Shown: positions 21,271 through 32,696 of the stretch, piece by piece
Layout of the letters: every line of letters starts with the position of its first letter
How positions within the stretch are numbered: the stretch's first letter is position 1
Source of the DNA: Bilabrum cf. latius
Lineage: Eukaryota; Bigyra: Bicosoecida; Bigyra; Bicosoecida
Assembly (NCBI GenBank): GCA_965178125.1
Contig: OZ237744.1
Location: forward strand, 1,116,001-1,180,000
DNA: 64,000 bases
Direction of reading: 5' to 3'
The notes under the pieces: model-generated
What the model was told of the DNA's origin: nothing
The model's database searches: none
The model's input: the letters and a program-made list of their open reading frames with translations, nothing else
Made by a program: the position numbers and the translations under genes

Positions 21271-22280
21271 TCAACTTATCACACACGTTTTCGCGTCCGA
21301 CTTGCTGCCCCCCTCTGTTTCCATCCTCGCATAACCCCCCGACGCAGAGCCCCCTGACGCACCCCCACTGGAACCGCTGCCACCGCTGCCACCGTGCGCT
21401 AAGTGACCCACCGTAACGCTCCCCGCCTGCGGGCCCCCAGAGCCACCTGATGAAGTCTCTGCGGAGGGTGCAGAGCTGCCTCCCGATGCAGGCGCGGGGC
21501 TTGGTGCAGAGCTGCCGGCCCCTGCTGCCCCGGGGTATGCCCTGCCTGCAGCTGCCCGCTGCTTGGACTGCGACGTGGTTTCTAGCTCGTGCCTACACAC
21601 GGGACACGTGTTGTTGAGCCTCAGCCACTCGAGCACCTCATCGCTGAACATGTGCTGCGCGGTTGATAGGTGTGGAAGATGCAATCACAAGAAGGAAGAG
21701 CGGTGGGAGAGAGAGCCGCGGGAAAAGAGCGGCGGCATTGATGAGGCAGCCAGGCTATAGGCATGCAAGTATTGCATAGATCTTATCGCACGACGTATAC
21801 GGCTGCTCACGCCGCATGGAAGCTGCACAACTGTATCGCCCTGCTTGATCGCATCAGCGGTAATTGGACACGTTACCCCCTGCGAAACAAGACAGACTAC
21901 AAGGCAACGTTGGACAGCCTAATATCGTAAGCTAATGCGCCCAACACAGGGCGCTATACCGCGCATCTGTTGTACCGACGTACCTGTGCAGCAAACGCCT
22001 TGTCAGCCTGGAACGTGTGCAGTGAATCCAGTGCATCCTTGCTTGTCGTTGTGTCTTTCTTCGACCCTCTGCTCTATGCAGCATTGGATTGCATTTGCCG
22101 CAATCTTTCGATAAGAACTTGTGCTGGCGGCGGGATCGCTTGCATAGTTCGGCCGAGACGCAAGACCATGCCGCAGTGACCACATCTGACCACCGGTGAG
22201 CCCGCAGGAGCCGCCAGAAGCGCACGACAAGATCCACATATCAATGCCATTGATGGTACTCCACCGACATGCAGCGCCAT
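21271..22280 (-). CDS. LSD1-type zinc finger plus RING/U-box-like E3 with C-terminal CaaX box (three exons)
   Basis: Exons are 21984-22280, 21811-21879 and 21271-21654; introns start GTACGT and GTGAGC and end CGCAG. The 249-residue protein begins with an LSD1-type finger (CGSCRALLAAPAG then CGHCGMVL). A second domain is assembled only by splicing across all three exons: TCPITADAIKQGDTVVQLPC, then GHMFSDEVLEWLRLNNTCPVCRHEL. It has the RING-H2 spacing in its second half (PCGHMF, WL, CPVC), but the first Cys pair is reduced to CPI, as in U-box and SP-RING proteins. A Gly/Ser/Ala-rich linker leads to the C-terminus CVIS, a CaaX box predicted to be farnesylated. A membrane-anchored E3 ligase is inferred. 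TAG 22074 is in-frame (QSNAA-UAG-SRGSK). The stop is TGA. Confidence 0.75.
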
Positions 22281-22410
22281 GACTCGTGGATGCTGGAAGA
22301 TAGCAGTTTCTTGCCATTTCTCGGACGTGTACGCGATCGGTTCGCTCGTGAGCAACGAACGTTCTGTTCGGTGATTCGAAACGACAGCTTCACAGGGCGA
22401 TTATCGTGCC
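22281..22410. promoter_or_regulatory. Short divergent promoter region, E3 gene / CDC23
   Basis: 130 bases separate the two start codons. An upstream exon for the E3 gene is possible (an acceptor-like CTTCCAG near 22293). No specific element is recognised. Confidence 0.35.
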
Positions 22411-25398
22411 ATGGTTGAAGCAGTGCCAGTAGCTGCATCTTTGTTTGATGCAGTATATACTTCGACGGTGGACGAGGAGCTTACGGCCGCGGCAAGCGCT
22501 TTTAGAGACCTGTATATGCCCGCATCGTTGCAATGGTAAGCAAACGGTCAAGGCTTGCAAGGGCAAGTCCGGGAGAGTGCACGTCGACATGAGAAACTCC
22601 ACTGTAATCATTTCAGTACCCTTGATCGCGCAGGGCAACTGAGCTTCTATTCGATGCCATCAAGCCGGCTGCCAAATCCTTGAAGCGACCAGCGCTGCCC
22701 CCTGAGGGATACCGCAAGCCCGACACTTCCAGAATTTCGTTATTCATTGGCTCTTTAGTAGGCTCAAAGCAATTTCTGAGGGCGGCGCATGCATTAGAGA
22801 GTCACTATGCGACACAGGAGACCGCCCAAAGCATCTCAACCCGCCTCGAGGGCTGGTCAGCGAGGCACGTGTTCTTGTACGCGTGGTCCAGGTACCATGC
22901 CGGCGAGAAGCACGTCATGGAAGCCACTGCCTCTCGCGGTGAGCCGATTGGCGCACCCACCAGCATCCCGAATCCGCACCTGGCCCCGCTCAGAGCCTGC
23001 CTCGCGCCCTTGCACGCTTCTGGCGGCCTGGACTGCATGGGGCTGTACGTGTACGGCCTCGTGCTGGACCGACTGGGGGAGAAGGAACCCGCGAGGAACG
23101 TTCTCTTGGAGTCTGTGCGGGCGTGGCCGCTTCTGTGGGCGGCGTGGTCGGAGCTGGCCCGCGGGTGCGACTCCCCGGCGGATGCGGACCGGCTGGCCTC
23201 CAGCGACCTCCCTGTGCACTGGTGCTCGCGGCTCTTCCTGGCCGAGTGCAGCCTGAGCATGCAGCAGGGGGAGGCTGCGCTGGAGGTGCTGCTGGAGGCG
23301 TCTGCGGGGGTGTTCGAGCACAGCCTTTGGGTGAGGGAGCGGCTCGGGAGGGCACTCTCAGCTAGCAGAGGTGAGAAGGAGAAGGAGAGGGTAGAGAGAA
23401 GAGAGAGCACCATGGTGGCGGTGGCAGCGGGGGTAGCCTGTCCCGGAGAGTTGCTGCTGCTGCTGCTGCTGCGACCGTCTGTCTGCGACCGTGCTGTCTG
23501 CCGTCACTCCTGCATCCTCGCCATGACCCTCTTGATGGCCCCGCCGCGCGCCTCTCCCCGTGTAGCCCCATTTGTTTGTTTGCCTCCCGCATATGCTCTT
23601 CACAATAAGTTCCCCAGTCTTTGCCCCGTTCGGCCGATCGCAGAGGTAGACAAGGCGAAGGAGGTCTTTGACGGTGTCCGTCGAGCAGACCCGTTCCGCT
23701 TGGACGGACTGGACGCTCTGAGCAATGTGCTGTTCGTGCAGGGAGACGAGGCAGAGCTAGCCCGGCTGGCCCAGCGCGCCGTCGAGGTGGATCGATACAG
23801 GCTGGAGACGTGCTGCATTGTGGGGAATCTCCACAGGTGAGCCATGTGGGGGGAAGGAATGCCGAGCAATTGGAATGCTCCTTTTCAATTCGTGTCAACT
23901 TCCTCCGTGCGCACCATCCGCTGCGACCGTCGGCTTGCGCTTCACTCACTTCCAACTGCACAACCACATAACACCCCACACTTTTTAGCACCGCCAATCA
24001 CCGCAGCCAGCAGGGGGAGAACGCCAAGGCGGTGGAGTGGTTCAAGCGAGCCCTGCGCATCGACAGGAAGTGTCTTGCGGCGTGGACGCTCATGGGGCAC
24101 GAGTTCCTCGAGATGAGGAATTGCGGTGAGGACGAGGACGAGGACGAGGACGAGGATGGCTCGCATTGCTTCGCATCGGATTGAACTGGACTGTCACCAG
24201 TCTCAAATCTACCCAGCCTTGCCCGCCCTCTCCCATCATCGCGATGAGGCCGGACTGCTCGGGGCGGCAGCTCCTCTCGTCTATTGCACAGGCTGCGCCT
24301 CTGGTTGACCACACCTCCACCTCCACCTCCTTATCAAGTTTCACCGTCACCATACCCTCGCAGCCGGCGCGATCGAGTGCTACCGGTGCGCCGTGTCCCA
24401 GTCCCCCTCGGACTTCAGGGCCTGGTACGGCCTGGGCCAGGTCCACGAGATCCTGCGCATGCACCACCTTGCGTGCGAGCACTATGCCAAGGCGGCGGCC
24501 CTCCGACCGACTGACGCCAGGATGTGGTGCGCGCTGGCGGGCCAGTATCGGGAGCTGGGGCGGGCGGACGAGGCCATGCGGGCGTACCGAAGGGCGTACG
24601 ACGCTGGTGACGCCGACGGAGAGGCTGCCTTCCACCTTGGCGAGCTTCTGAAAGAGGCGGGGCAGCAGGCAGAAGCAGCTGAGTGGTTCCGGGCGTTCGT
24701 CGGAGGGGTGAGGAAGGGAGCTGTCGCTGGCGCGGGCTAGGCTAGTGGAGGCGCGGGTACAGCCGAGAGCAAGTCAACGGAGGCTGGTGAAGGAGAGGCC
24801 CCTGCCGCGGCTGGCGGTGAGCGGGAAGATCAGGATGAAGATGAGGATGAAGCGGAAGGAATGGACGGGGACGCCGCCCCAGAGCTGATGGCAGCTGCCC
24901 TCGTCCACCTCTCAGAACACGCCATGGCACAGCAAAGGTACACGGCTGCGGCCGAGTACGCGCAGCGAGCGGTTGAAACCGGTGACGAGGTGAGATTGTC
25001 TTTGCCGCTGCCGCGTCCACAGGCCGCGTCTCGCATGCGCACCCTGTTGTCGCAGATTGCTGATACGACGTTTGCTTCCGTGCCACAGCTAATCCACCTG
25101 TCACTGTCCCCCAACCCCCTCCCTTCCCAATTTGCAGGTAGGCACTCGCCAGGGCGCGTCCCTCCTGACACAGGCGCGGGCGATGGGAGGCGCACCAGGG
25201 GCTGGGCTGGAGGACGAAGCAAGGGGGGAAGCTAGCTAGGGCCGTGGTGTGGCAGGGTGGCTTGACGATTTGCGGGGCCCGCAGGACAGCTGGGTGGGCG
25301 GTGGCAGCGGCGGAGGGGCTGGTGGAGGTGACGACATGGAGGTGGACAGCAGCGGGGGGATGGACCAGTCCTCTGCCATGGACACAAGCGACACGTGA
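22411..25398 (+). CDS. CDC23: Anaphase-promoting complex subunit CDC23/APC8 (six exons, two in-frame UAG)
   Basis: Exons are 22411-22535, 22634-23370, 23644-23836, 24007-24125, 24364-24989 and 25138-25398 (686 residues). All introns are GT-AG; donors are GTAAGC, GTGAGA, GTGAGC, GTGAGG and GTGAGA. CDC23 is a TPR scaffold of the APC/C ubiquitin ligase. Landmarks: ASLQWATELLFDAIKP, EVFDGVRRADPFRLDGLD, YRLETCCIVGN, KAVEWFKRALRIDRK, AAWTLMGHEFLEMRN, FRAWYGLGQVHEILRM, LRPTDARMWCALAGQY; these are the canonical APC8 TPR repeats, and splicing reproduces family spacing. The C-terminus is acidic and Gly-rich. TAG at 24738 and 25237 are read as Gln in the linker and tail; the stop is TGA. Intron 2 has no stop in frame and contains a TGC repeat, so a naive ORF runs through it. 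Confidence 0.93.
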
Positions 25399-25467
25399 TC
25401 AGAACACTGAGGGAATTACTTCTTCAAGCCAACAATCGGCAAGCACTTTGACTCCAAAAAGAACGAG

Positions 25468-28241
25468 TCACGCCGCTCTGGCCTGATGTCCGAAGGTGGT
25501 ACACACAACCACACATCCATCGTGCGTATCGGCGCCAAAATCCACTTGAATTATTACCTTCGGATACTAGCCTTCGTGGCTGTCCACTCCTCCATCTAGT
25601 CGTGGGGAACTTGCCAAAGGGTTGAACCCCTCCAGCGCTAGGGCGGCAGATTCCATCCTCACCACTCGCCCTCCTGGGTAGTGGAAGTCTACACTGCCGC
25701 TGGCGACATCTGCCCCTAGTGGCAGTGTCAAATGCAGCTGCACACTGGTGTTGGGCAGACCTCCGATCACTGGTGCGACCAGCCTGATCCGATCACCAGG
25801 GCCCCCGTCGTACAGGACCTGAAACACGTTGGCCTGGGCAGGGGTGGCAGCGCCTTCCAGTGTAGTCACTGAGGCAGCCTTCGGAGTCAGCAGCCATGCC
25901 CGGCCCTTGAGCAGCTGGAACAGAGGCAGGTACGCCAGGTAGTCCGGGGCCGTGGTTGCATTAGGCTGCACGCAGTGGTCGCACTACTGGAAGGGCACCG
26001 TGGGCAGCACGCCAGCGTGCAAGAGGCCCTGCAGGTACCGGCGGATGCCGGCGTGGTCCGTGGGGTTGTCCCGGTGTGGAGACGCCCCAAACCACGCGGA
26101 GAGAGGCTTGCCCCGGCCCCCAGGAACGAGGTCACCAAGCCGTACTACGGGTAGTCGCCGTTCTCGCTGTACATGCCGTCTGCCGTGCTGGTCAGGTCGG
26201 GCCGGTACACTTTCGGGCTCATCCAGACCTGATGCCCCGACTGGTCCAGCTGCTGCTGCAGCGCAGCAGTTGCGTCGTAGAAGCTGCGGAGGAGGAGTCT
26301 CGCGGGCTTGAGCAGCAGGTTGTTCCACGAGATGCCGTCGTCTGCCTTGGTATTCAGGAGGCCGGTCCAGTCCACGCGGTCGATGAGCACGCCTCCAACC
26401 GAGCTCGTGTTGGGGTGGGCCTGCTGGAACCGACGGGCTTGCTCGAGCTGGAACGTCGCCACGGCTCTATCCCCGGGGTCCAGCACGGTCGCGTCGAAGG
26501 CCGAGTGGTGGATGATCTCCACCCCATTGCCAGCACTCGCCACGTCCATGCCACCGCGCAATGAACTCGATGCAAGGCCGTCCTAGGACACGCCAGCATG
26601 CGGCGGTGGCGTTGGGCTGGGGCTATACGCCCCGCACGGCAGTAGGCCATACCCGAGCCCATCAAGCTGGCCTCTTCGGGAAGAGGACCAGTGCCCACGC
26701 TCGTACTCACAGGGAACAACCGCGTCCAGGAACGGCCCCGCCACCACCTTCGACCTTGCGCACGACTGGTTCCAAGTCCACAGCTGCGCTTCGCTGAGCG
26801 GTCCTGGAGGCAGGCCGGAGGGGTCGCACCACTTGGCGACTGGGGCCCCCGGAGAGTACACGTCCTATCCGTATTCAAAGCAGTTCCAATACGTCATCGT
26901 GCGCCACGTCGAGGTGCGGTTGGTTGCGTTCAGCTCGCTGGTGCGCCGCGCCAGAGCATCGTACCACCCCTGCACCTGCCTTAGAGTGAGGTTGGAGCAT
27001 GGCGGTGCCACCACGTCCGAGGAGTGGGGAGTACACGTCGTGAACACCGTGTCCAGGTCTGTCCCCGCCACGGGCATGGGCTCGCCGAGCACCTGCCAAG
27101 GAAAGCTCGCGTCCCAGTTGATGCCGCCACTCGTGGCTCCCAGCAGCTCCGCACTCAGGCCGCTCAGTGGCTCCCCGCGGTAGTCGGCGTAGGCCGACCC
27201 GCTCCCCGCCAGTTCGTGGGCTCGCACGCCCGCAGCTGTGCTCCGAGGGACGAGCACACCCGGCCCGTGGAGGTCCGAGAACCGCTGGACCGCGGGGCGC
27301 CAGGTGCCCGCTGGCAGCGGGGCGATGTGGGCCCGTAGCCTGATGGGGCGTTGGTGCTGCTGCTGCTGCTACTGGACCCCGCCGAGGCTCGATGGAGGGT
27401 CCAATCGCATGCTCAAGCGCGTGTACCGTATATATTCCGTGGTAGTGGACACGCCCCAGCGCGACTAGCTCCTATTTCCAGCGGCAGCAGCAGTGCCAAT
27501 CTCAATGTCCGCCAGGCCAGTGTCGTCAAAAGGGACCCCGGCAGAGCCGATGAGCGAAATTCCCTGGTCTCCTACCCACGGTGAGACAACAACCAGCGGT
27601 AGAGATGTCCCAAGGGGCCCAGATATCGAAGGGACCGGCCCAGACGCGTTGGAATTCGGGCCGCCATACCTGGCAACGAGGCTGGATCCGTGAGCAGGCC
27701 ACTCCCGGAACGCCAAGGGGTCATGAGACCGGCTGGCGTACGGCACATCGGAGAGTGCTGACCACACATTTGGTACGGTCTGAGATTGACTGGGCCAGCT
27801 GAGCTGCTGCATGACCTGAATAGGCAGAGGGTCAGCGTGAGCTTCAGATGAAACTTCAGAAAGCAGATCGAACCCGCCCCCAGCTTCAGAGCAGCGCCAG
27901 GTATCAGTTATCAGTACTATAGCAACATCTATGCTGTTGCATGTGCAATTCCATGCAGTCTTCACGGTGTGAGGAGTCTCGAGCGGTGACGCCAGTCTGA
28001 GCATCGCACTGTCTATTTGCACACATTCGCGGAATTTTCCTGGCAAGCCCTGTCCTGTGGTGCACAATGGCACAGAACCCGTTGTTGGATCCACTTTTCT
28101 GCCTAGGATGGACTGAACGGTGCCTCCTTGCTCCGAACTGAACTACATAGTGCTCCCGTTGCATTGCAGCTCTTGCTGAGCGCAGGCTGCTGACAGTTTG
28201 TACGCGCCAACAAAGAGGACAAAATTGATGATCGAGTGCAT
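25468..28241 (-). CDS. Secreted glycoside-hydrolase-like protein (eight TAG codons, one apparent frameshift)
   Basis: The start is ATG 28239-28241 with a signal peptide (MHSIINFVLFVGAYKLSAACA). One frame runs across TAG at 28143, 27465, 27369, 26865 and 26583 to about 26148, then continues one frame over through TAG 25984 and 25567 to TGA 25468. The span is one base short of a multiple of three, fitting a single missing base or a -1 frameshift at CCG-TAG (26145). Conserved-looking segments: [59 protein letters not shown] and GRGKPLSAWFGASPHRDN; the C-terminal ~150 residues are beta-rich. The pattern suggests a TIM-barrel hydrolase with a beta-domain, but I cannot name a family. It could be a functional gene with recoding, a recent pseudogene or a sequencing error. 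Confidence 0.6.
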
Positions 28242-28547
28242 CACGCTAATCTGGTAGCTGATTTTGGAGCAGACATGCGGTGTGGAGGATTCGGTGGATC
28301 CATCCGGAGTGGACTCGCCCAGTGCAGTGCGATCCCGGATCCTCGGGTGGACAGGGTCGCTGCGCGCTGCCAGTGGTAGTACAGCTGCATAGTATAGCTT
28401 GAAGCGTACTGAAAGCATCCTAAAATGGCCAACAATTGAAAAAGAATGAAAGCAGCAAGCGCGATCTCGGTCAAAATCCTTGGAGTCACCGGCCGGCAGG
28501 TGCCGGTGGAAGCGGGGGGTGCCAGTGGCACGGTGACCCTCTCTCTC
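28242..28547. other. Intergenic, no supported gene
   Basis: 306 bases between the hydrolase-like start and the GH16 stop (same strand). A minus-strand 96-codon frame with a hydrophobic run overlaps it, but it has no homologue I know and crosses the GH16 3' end. I read this as 3' UTR plus promoter. Confidence 0.4.
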
Positions 28548-29484
28548 TCAGTCGGTCTTGCGCGTGTAGTGGCGGACCCAGTCGATCACGTGTTCCTGGG
28601 GGAACACCGTGCTCTTGTCCGGATCCCCCGGCCAGCCCCCGCCCACCGCCAGATTGAGGATGTAATAGAAGGGCGAGGCCACGAAGGTCTCCTGGGGCCT
28701 CGGGAAGGTGAAGTAGCTCGTCTCGTTCCAATAGTAGACCATGGACTCCTGGTCCCACTCCACGCCGAACGTCGTGAAGGTCTCGTTGAACTTTGGCTGG
28801 CCGGGGAGGGTCTGGCTGGAGTTGCCCAGGGCCTTGTTGCCCTCGCCGCAGGGGCTCCAGTTGTCGTCCTCGCTGTAGTGAAGTGTGCCGTGCACCTCGT
28901 CGCCCGCGGGACTCACCGCCTCCATGATGTCGATCTCGCCGCCCATCGGCCAGCAGAATCCACGCAATGGCATCAACCTGCAGCGAAGTAGGAAGCGCGA
29001 AATGTAGCAGCATTTGCAGTGGAACCCTGCCGGAAAAACTCGCCAGGAACGGACCGTTTCACGGAATCATGTGCAAATACAGCCAGCGATGCCCTGCGCA
29101 TTCGGATGGGGATACTAACCAGATAGCTGGCCACATTCCTTTACTCCACGGCAGCTGGGAGGAGATCTCGAACCTGCCATACCGAAACGATGCGGAACCG
29201 TTCGGTGCAGTTGCACTATCCACCCAGCAAGACGTGTAGTTGTAGCCATAAGTTTCCTTAGCAATTGCTGTCTAAACCAATTTTCCGTCGCGGATAGAGC
29301 ACTGCTCTGGCGTATAGAACTCCTTTTCGTTGTCTCCGCTGTGCGTTGCATTGCGCAGTCTCCAGGTCGTTTTGTTCAAGATATCGAATTCATCCTCGAA
29401 ATCCAGTTCCCAGTCGTCTGGTGAATACGGTGGCCCAGTAGCAGCAAAAACAACCGATGCAAATAGAAAGGCTACGACCAGCAT
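28548..29484 (-). CDS. GH16 family secreted beta-glucanase/laminarinase-like (two exons, one in-frame UAG)
   Basis: Exon 1 is 29120-29484 and exon 2 is 28548-28977; the 142-base intron starts GTTAGT and ends CTGCAG. The 264-residue protein has a signal peptide (MLVVAFLFASVVFA), the GH16 strand DFEDEFDILNKTTW, YGRFEISSQLPWSKGMWPAIWLMP (formed across the splice) and the catalytic motif GGEIDIME, whose two Glu are nucleophile and acid/base. It continues HGTLHYSED and FGVEWDQESMVYYWN and ends in a DWVRHYTRK strand. GH16 enzymes cut beta-1,3(4)-glucans, agars and related polymers; substrate cannot be fixed here. TAG 29272 falls after GKLV in a beta strand where any residue is tolerated. The stop is TGA. 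It lies 77 bases downstream of the GH43-like gene. Confidence 0.9.
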
Positions 29485-29561
29485 GATGTGAAAGAGCCCG
29501 GCAAAGTGAGGTGACGCGTCGCGGTTGGAAAATGCACGTAACCGTACTACCGGTAGCGAGC

Positions 29562-31025
29562 TTATGCCCCCTCACCGGGCGGCGTCACCTCCACCCAGCT
29601 CACGTCATACAGGCACACAACCAGGAGCGCGTCTCTCTCTGGGTCTTCATCCGGCCCGGAGCCACTCTCCGCTTCACCGCTCGCCGGGCACTCGGACCCA
29701 GGCTCAAACCGCACGAAGCGCTGGATCGTCTCGAGCGCGTCCCCCGGGACCCCCCTCGCCACTGGCGCCGGCTCCGACCACGCGGGTGGCTTGCTCTCGG
29801 CCACCTCCCACTGGAGGCCCCTTGGGTCCCCCTGGCTCAGCACCAGGTGCGCGTTGCTGCGCGAGCCCCCGTGGGTGGAGGCGATCATGTGCAGCCGTCC
29901 GTCCGGCGCGGGGGCGCGGAAGATCTCCTGGTTCTCGAAGCCGCCGGGGAAATAGGGGCTCAAGGGGGGCACGATGGGGTTGGACACGTCCTGCGGGGGC
30001 GCAAAGGGAGCCGTGGCCCACGAGTGCCCCGCTGCCCCCGTGCCGTTGGCGGGGGACCACACATTGGGAAGGGCCGTGAAGTTGCTGGCGACCCCCTTGA
30101 AGAGCAGCTGCTTGCGGCCGGCAAACACCGTGGGTCGGGGGTTGTCAGCGCGGATCCAGTCCCACTGTTGGTTCTTCGGCAGAGTCGTACTCGTCACATA
30201 CGCGGACTCCAGCCCGGGGTGTCCGCCGGTCGGCTGGCCAGCGCCGTTCTTGAGCCAGCAGCACGGCTCGCCCTTGCCGCAGCCCGGAGCGCTGTTGTTC
30301 ATGGAATTGGTCCATGTGTACGCCTTACAGTTGCCGCCGCTCTGACAGCACCACTCTAGGCACTCTGATGAGCTGTTGGTTCGGAAAGAAGCGATGTCGT
30401 CGCCTGACAGGTTCGTGCCAGCGGGGAGCTGCTTGTACTGGCACTGGCCTACGCTCTGTTTGCGGTTCGAAGCAGGACCCAGATCGGCCAGAGTTGGAGG
30501 TCCACACCCACAGACGAACGGGTCGGGTCTCTTAGTGAAAGGACCGCTCGGGTGCGATGCTGTTGCAATGCCGAGGCATTCGCTGAAGTAGCTTTTGTGC
30601 TTGCTTTCGTAGTTTGCGCCCACACCGCCGTAGAAAACCACGTACTGCGCATTCCCTTCGTCGTAAATAAACCCTGGGGTGAAAACACCGTGCTGGTCCC
30701 ACGACCCCTCGGCCCCTCTAGGTACAGCAATCCCCTGGTAGTCGAATGGCTGCTTGGCTTGCATGGCCCCGTCTGACACGGTCCAGTGCCCGACCTCTCC
30801 CGGGTACCCAGACGGTCCCACCGATGAATTGATAACCGTGCAAAACATGTGCCATTTGTCGCTAAGCTTGTCGAGGTAGGGTGGCGTGCAATCCCGAATG
30901 TCCTAGCCTTGCAAGGCTGCCACTCTTGTGCCATTTGACAGTCTTGGGGAGAGTGTAGTGGCATTCGCCGCAACTGCTGCAATCCCGATCACACAAACTG
31001 CAAACTCAAATACATGCGCGCGCAT
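29562..31025 (-). CDS. Secreted GH43-like beta-propeller with inserted Cys-rich domain
   Basis: A 487-residue protein from ATG 31025, with a signal peptide (AVCVIGIAAVAANA region). TAG 30903 is in-frame just before DIRDCTPPYL. The fold is inferred from propeller blades typical of GH43/GH32-like proteins: KWHMFCTVINSSVG, GVFTPGFIYDEGNAQYVVFYGG, HPSGPFTKRPDPFV, GFENQEIFRAPAPDGRLHMIAS and SNAHLVLSQGDPRGLQWE. Between blades lies a ~75-residue Cys-rich insert (CQYKQLPAG... CLEWCCQSGGNCKAYTW... CCWL) resembling a PAN/apple or other carbohydrate-binding module. Catalytic acids cannot be assigned with certainty. The stop is TAA. It belongs with the neighbouring GH16 and hydrolase-like genes in a secreted polysaccharide-active set. 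Confidence 0.72.
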
Positions 31026-31802
31026 TTCGTTCGCACACTGTGTGGTATCCGAGCAGTATAACTGTACGGTGTGCCCGTGCGACGCTAATGCAGACGGATA
31101 CAGCCTAAATCACACTCAACAACTACCGCGCGACTCCAGACTCTGGAGCCAGTCTACGCACAGCGCACGGCCACCGGGGACTTGGTTCCAGCTGTCTTGC
31201 CCACAATCTACCTGTGTCCACGACTAGCCCCTCATCAACCCAAGCAGCATGATACCCTCAATGGAGTCGAGCTGCCAGGCCATGCCAGTCTTTTCCATGC
31301 GGTCACTATGATTGCATACCTAATTATCGATGGCTGCCAGCAGCCACGGGGGCACAAGTCAGCGATGGCCATCGAGCATCCCAGCCACTGCTAGCGACTC
31401 GACCGCAGGTCCCGCTGCCTGCATCGAGCCTGTATTCTGCGTCTCTGCAGCCATGCCTCGGACTGATCTGGCTCGATGCATGCCCGCAGGTTGGCGGCCG
31501 CGGGATTTTTGCTGACTCTGGGCGTTGGGCGCTCATCAAGTGCTCCTGCCACTGGACTGGCAGTTGCCGTATGGACTCCGGGTCCAAGCAGTGCCCGCCA
31601 ATGCAATGAAGTGCAGACACCCAGCACTCGGGGAGGATCAGGCTGCATGCACGGTAAGTGCTCTCTGTGTACCATACCCAGCTCGACCACGGTCCTGCCG
31701 GTGGGATCCCAGACCAGGTGCTGGCACTAGAGTCCAAACTGGATGCTTCCCCCCCCCCATCAGCTGCGCATGTGCATGCCCAGCTCTTCAGCCCCGCACG
31801 GG
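31026..31802. other. Intergenic region with one doubtful open frame
   Basis: 777 bases between peptide deformylase (3' end) and the GH43-like start, both on the minus strand. If UAG is sense, a minus-strand frame is open from about 31759 to 31240 (first ATG 31675), including one short WD-repeat-like phrase (LVWDPTGRTVVE) upstream of that ATG. It has no clear domain. It may be a gene remnant or chance. Confidence 0.3.
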
Positions 31803-32696
31803 TCACTATCGACCGAATCCCTGCCCTTGCCCTTCCCCCTGCCCCTGCATGGGCCAGCTCCCCATGGACCCGCCCCCCGCCGCCCTCCCCAGCCTGCTCG
31901 GGTCCTCCCCCATGTCCTCCGCGAACCGGCGGATCATGTCGCGCCCGTCCACACCCCCGCCCCCGCCACTCGTCACAGCGTCATAGTCCTGCTTGGGCCC
32001 CTGTCCGTAGTGCCTCCGCATGTCCTGGGCATACCTCCTCGAGGCCTGCTCCCTGGCAGGGTCGTCCCGCGCCAGGGACGCGACGTCTCGGTCCAGCGCC
32101 AGCACGCCGTCAAGGTGGTCTAGCTCGTGCTGGAACACGACGCCGGGGAGGCCAAACATCTTCGCGCGCACCTAGTTCCCTTCCTCGTTCGTGTATTCGA
32201 CGTCCACCGTGGACGACCTGCGGACTAAAAAGGCCATGTCGGGCAGGCTGAGGCACGCCTCGGGGCCCAGCACCTTCTGCTCCGACGAGCGCCGAATCAC
32301 GGGGTTGATGGCCACCTCATAGTGCTTTTCAATCTGAGGGGCTCCAGAGGAACCCCGAGCTTGTCGGAGCCGCTTTGCCCGAAGGTACGCTCGCGATCGT
32401 GCCCTGCCGCGAGGTCGCGTGTACCTCGCACCGGACGCGTGGAGATCTCCGTTGCCATCCGGTAGCATCTCATCGAATGTGATTGGCTTCTAAAACACAA
32501 ACACACGTTGAAGAACTCCAAGCTGCGGTGCTGCAAGCCCCAGGCCGTCGCGAAATCGTACCGTGAGCAACAAGTCTTGAACAAGTTGCTGAATATCCTG
32601 AGAATTGATGGACTCGACGGGGCTAGCCTTCGTCCGCAGAATACTAGATGGGTATTTCACCACTGGAAGCGCTCTACCAACAATTCTGCTCGCCAT
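31803..32696 (-). CDS. PDF: Peptide deformylase (three in-frame UAG)
   Basis: A 297-residue enzyme removing the formyl group from N-terminal Met of organelle-made proteins. All three motifs are present: motif 1 GLGLAAPQ (residues 51-58), motif 2 EACLSLP (from ~146; Gly of EGCLS replaced by Ala) with metal-binding Cys, and motif 3 QHELDH (189-194) with the two metal His and catalytic Glu. TAG codons: 32490 after the strand LQRVFVF, where the family has Asp/Asn/Glu; 32172 after EEGN, where the human enzyme has Gln and bacterial ones Glu or Pro; and 31806, the last sense codon before TGA. Between motifs 1 and 2 is a ~40-residue basic insert that may be an unspliced intron. The C-terminus is a Gly/Arg/Asp-rich extension. 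An organellar location is inferred. Confidence 0.85.

Noticed and set aside
22680-23840. CDC23 exon reading straight through 23371-23643
   Set aside because: That stretch has a GTGAGA donor and CAG acceptor, a TGC repeat and no family similarity; removing it restores the normal APC8 alignment.
28241-28531. 96-codon minus-strand frame with a hydrophobic stretch
   Set aside because: It overlaps the GH16 stop and the hydrolase-like start, has no homologue and no room for its own promoter.
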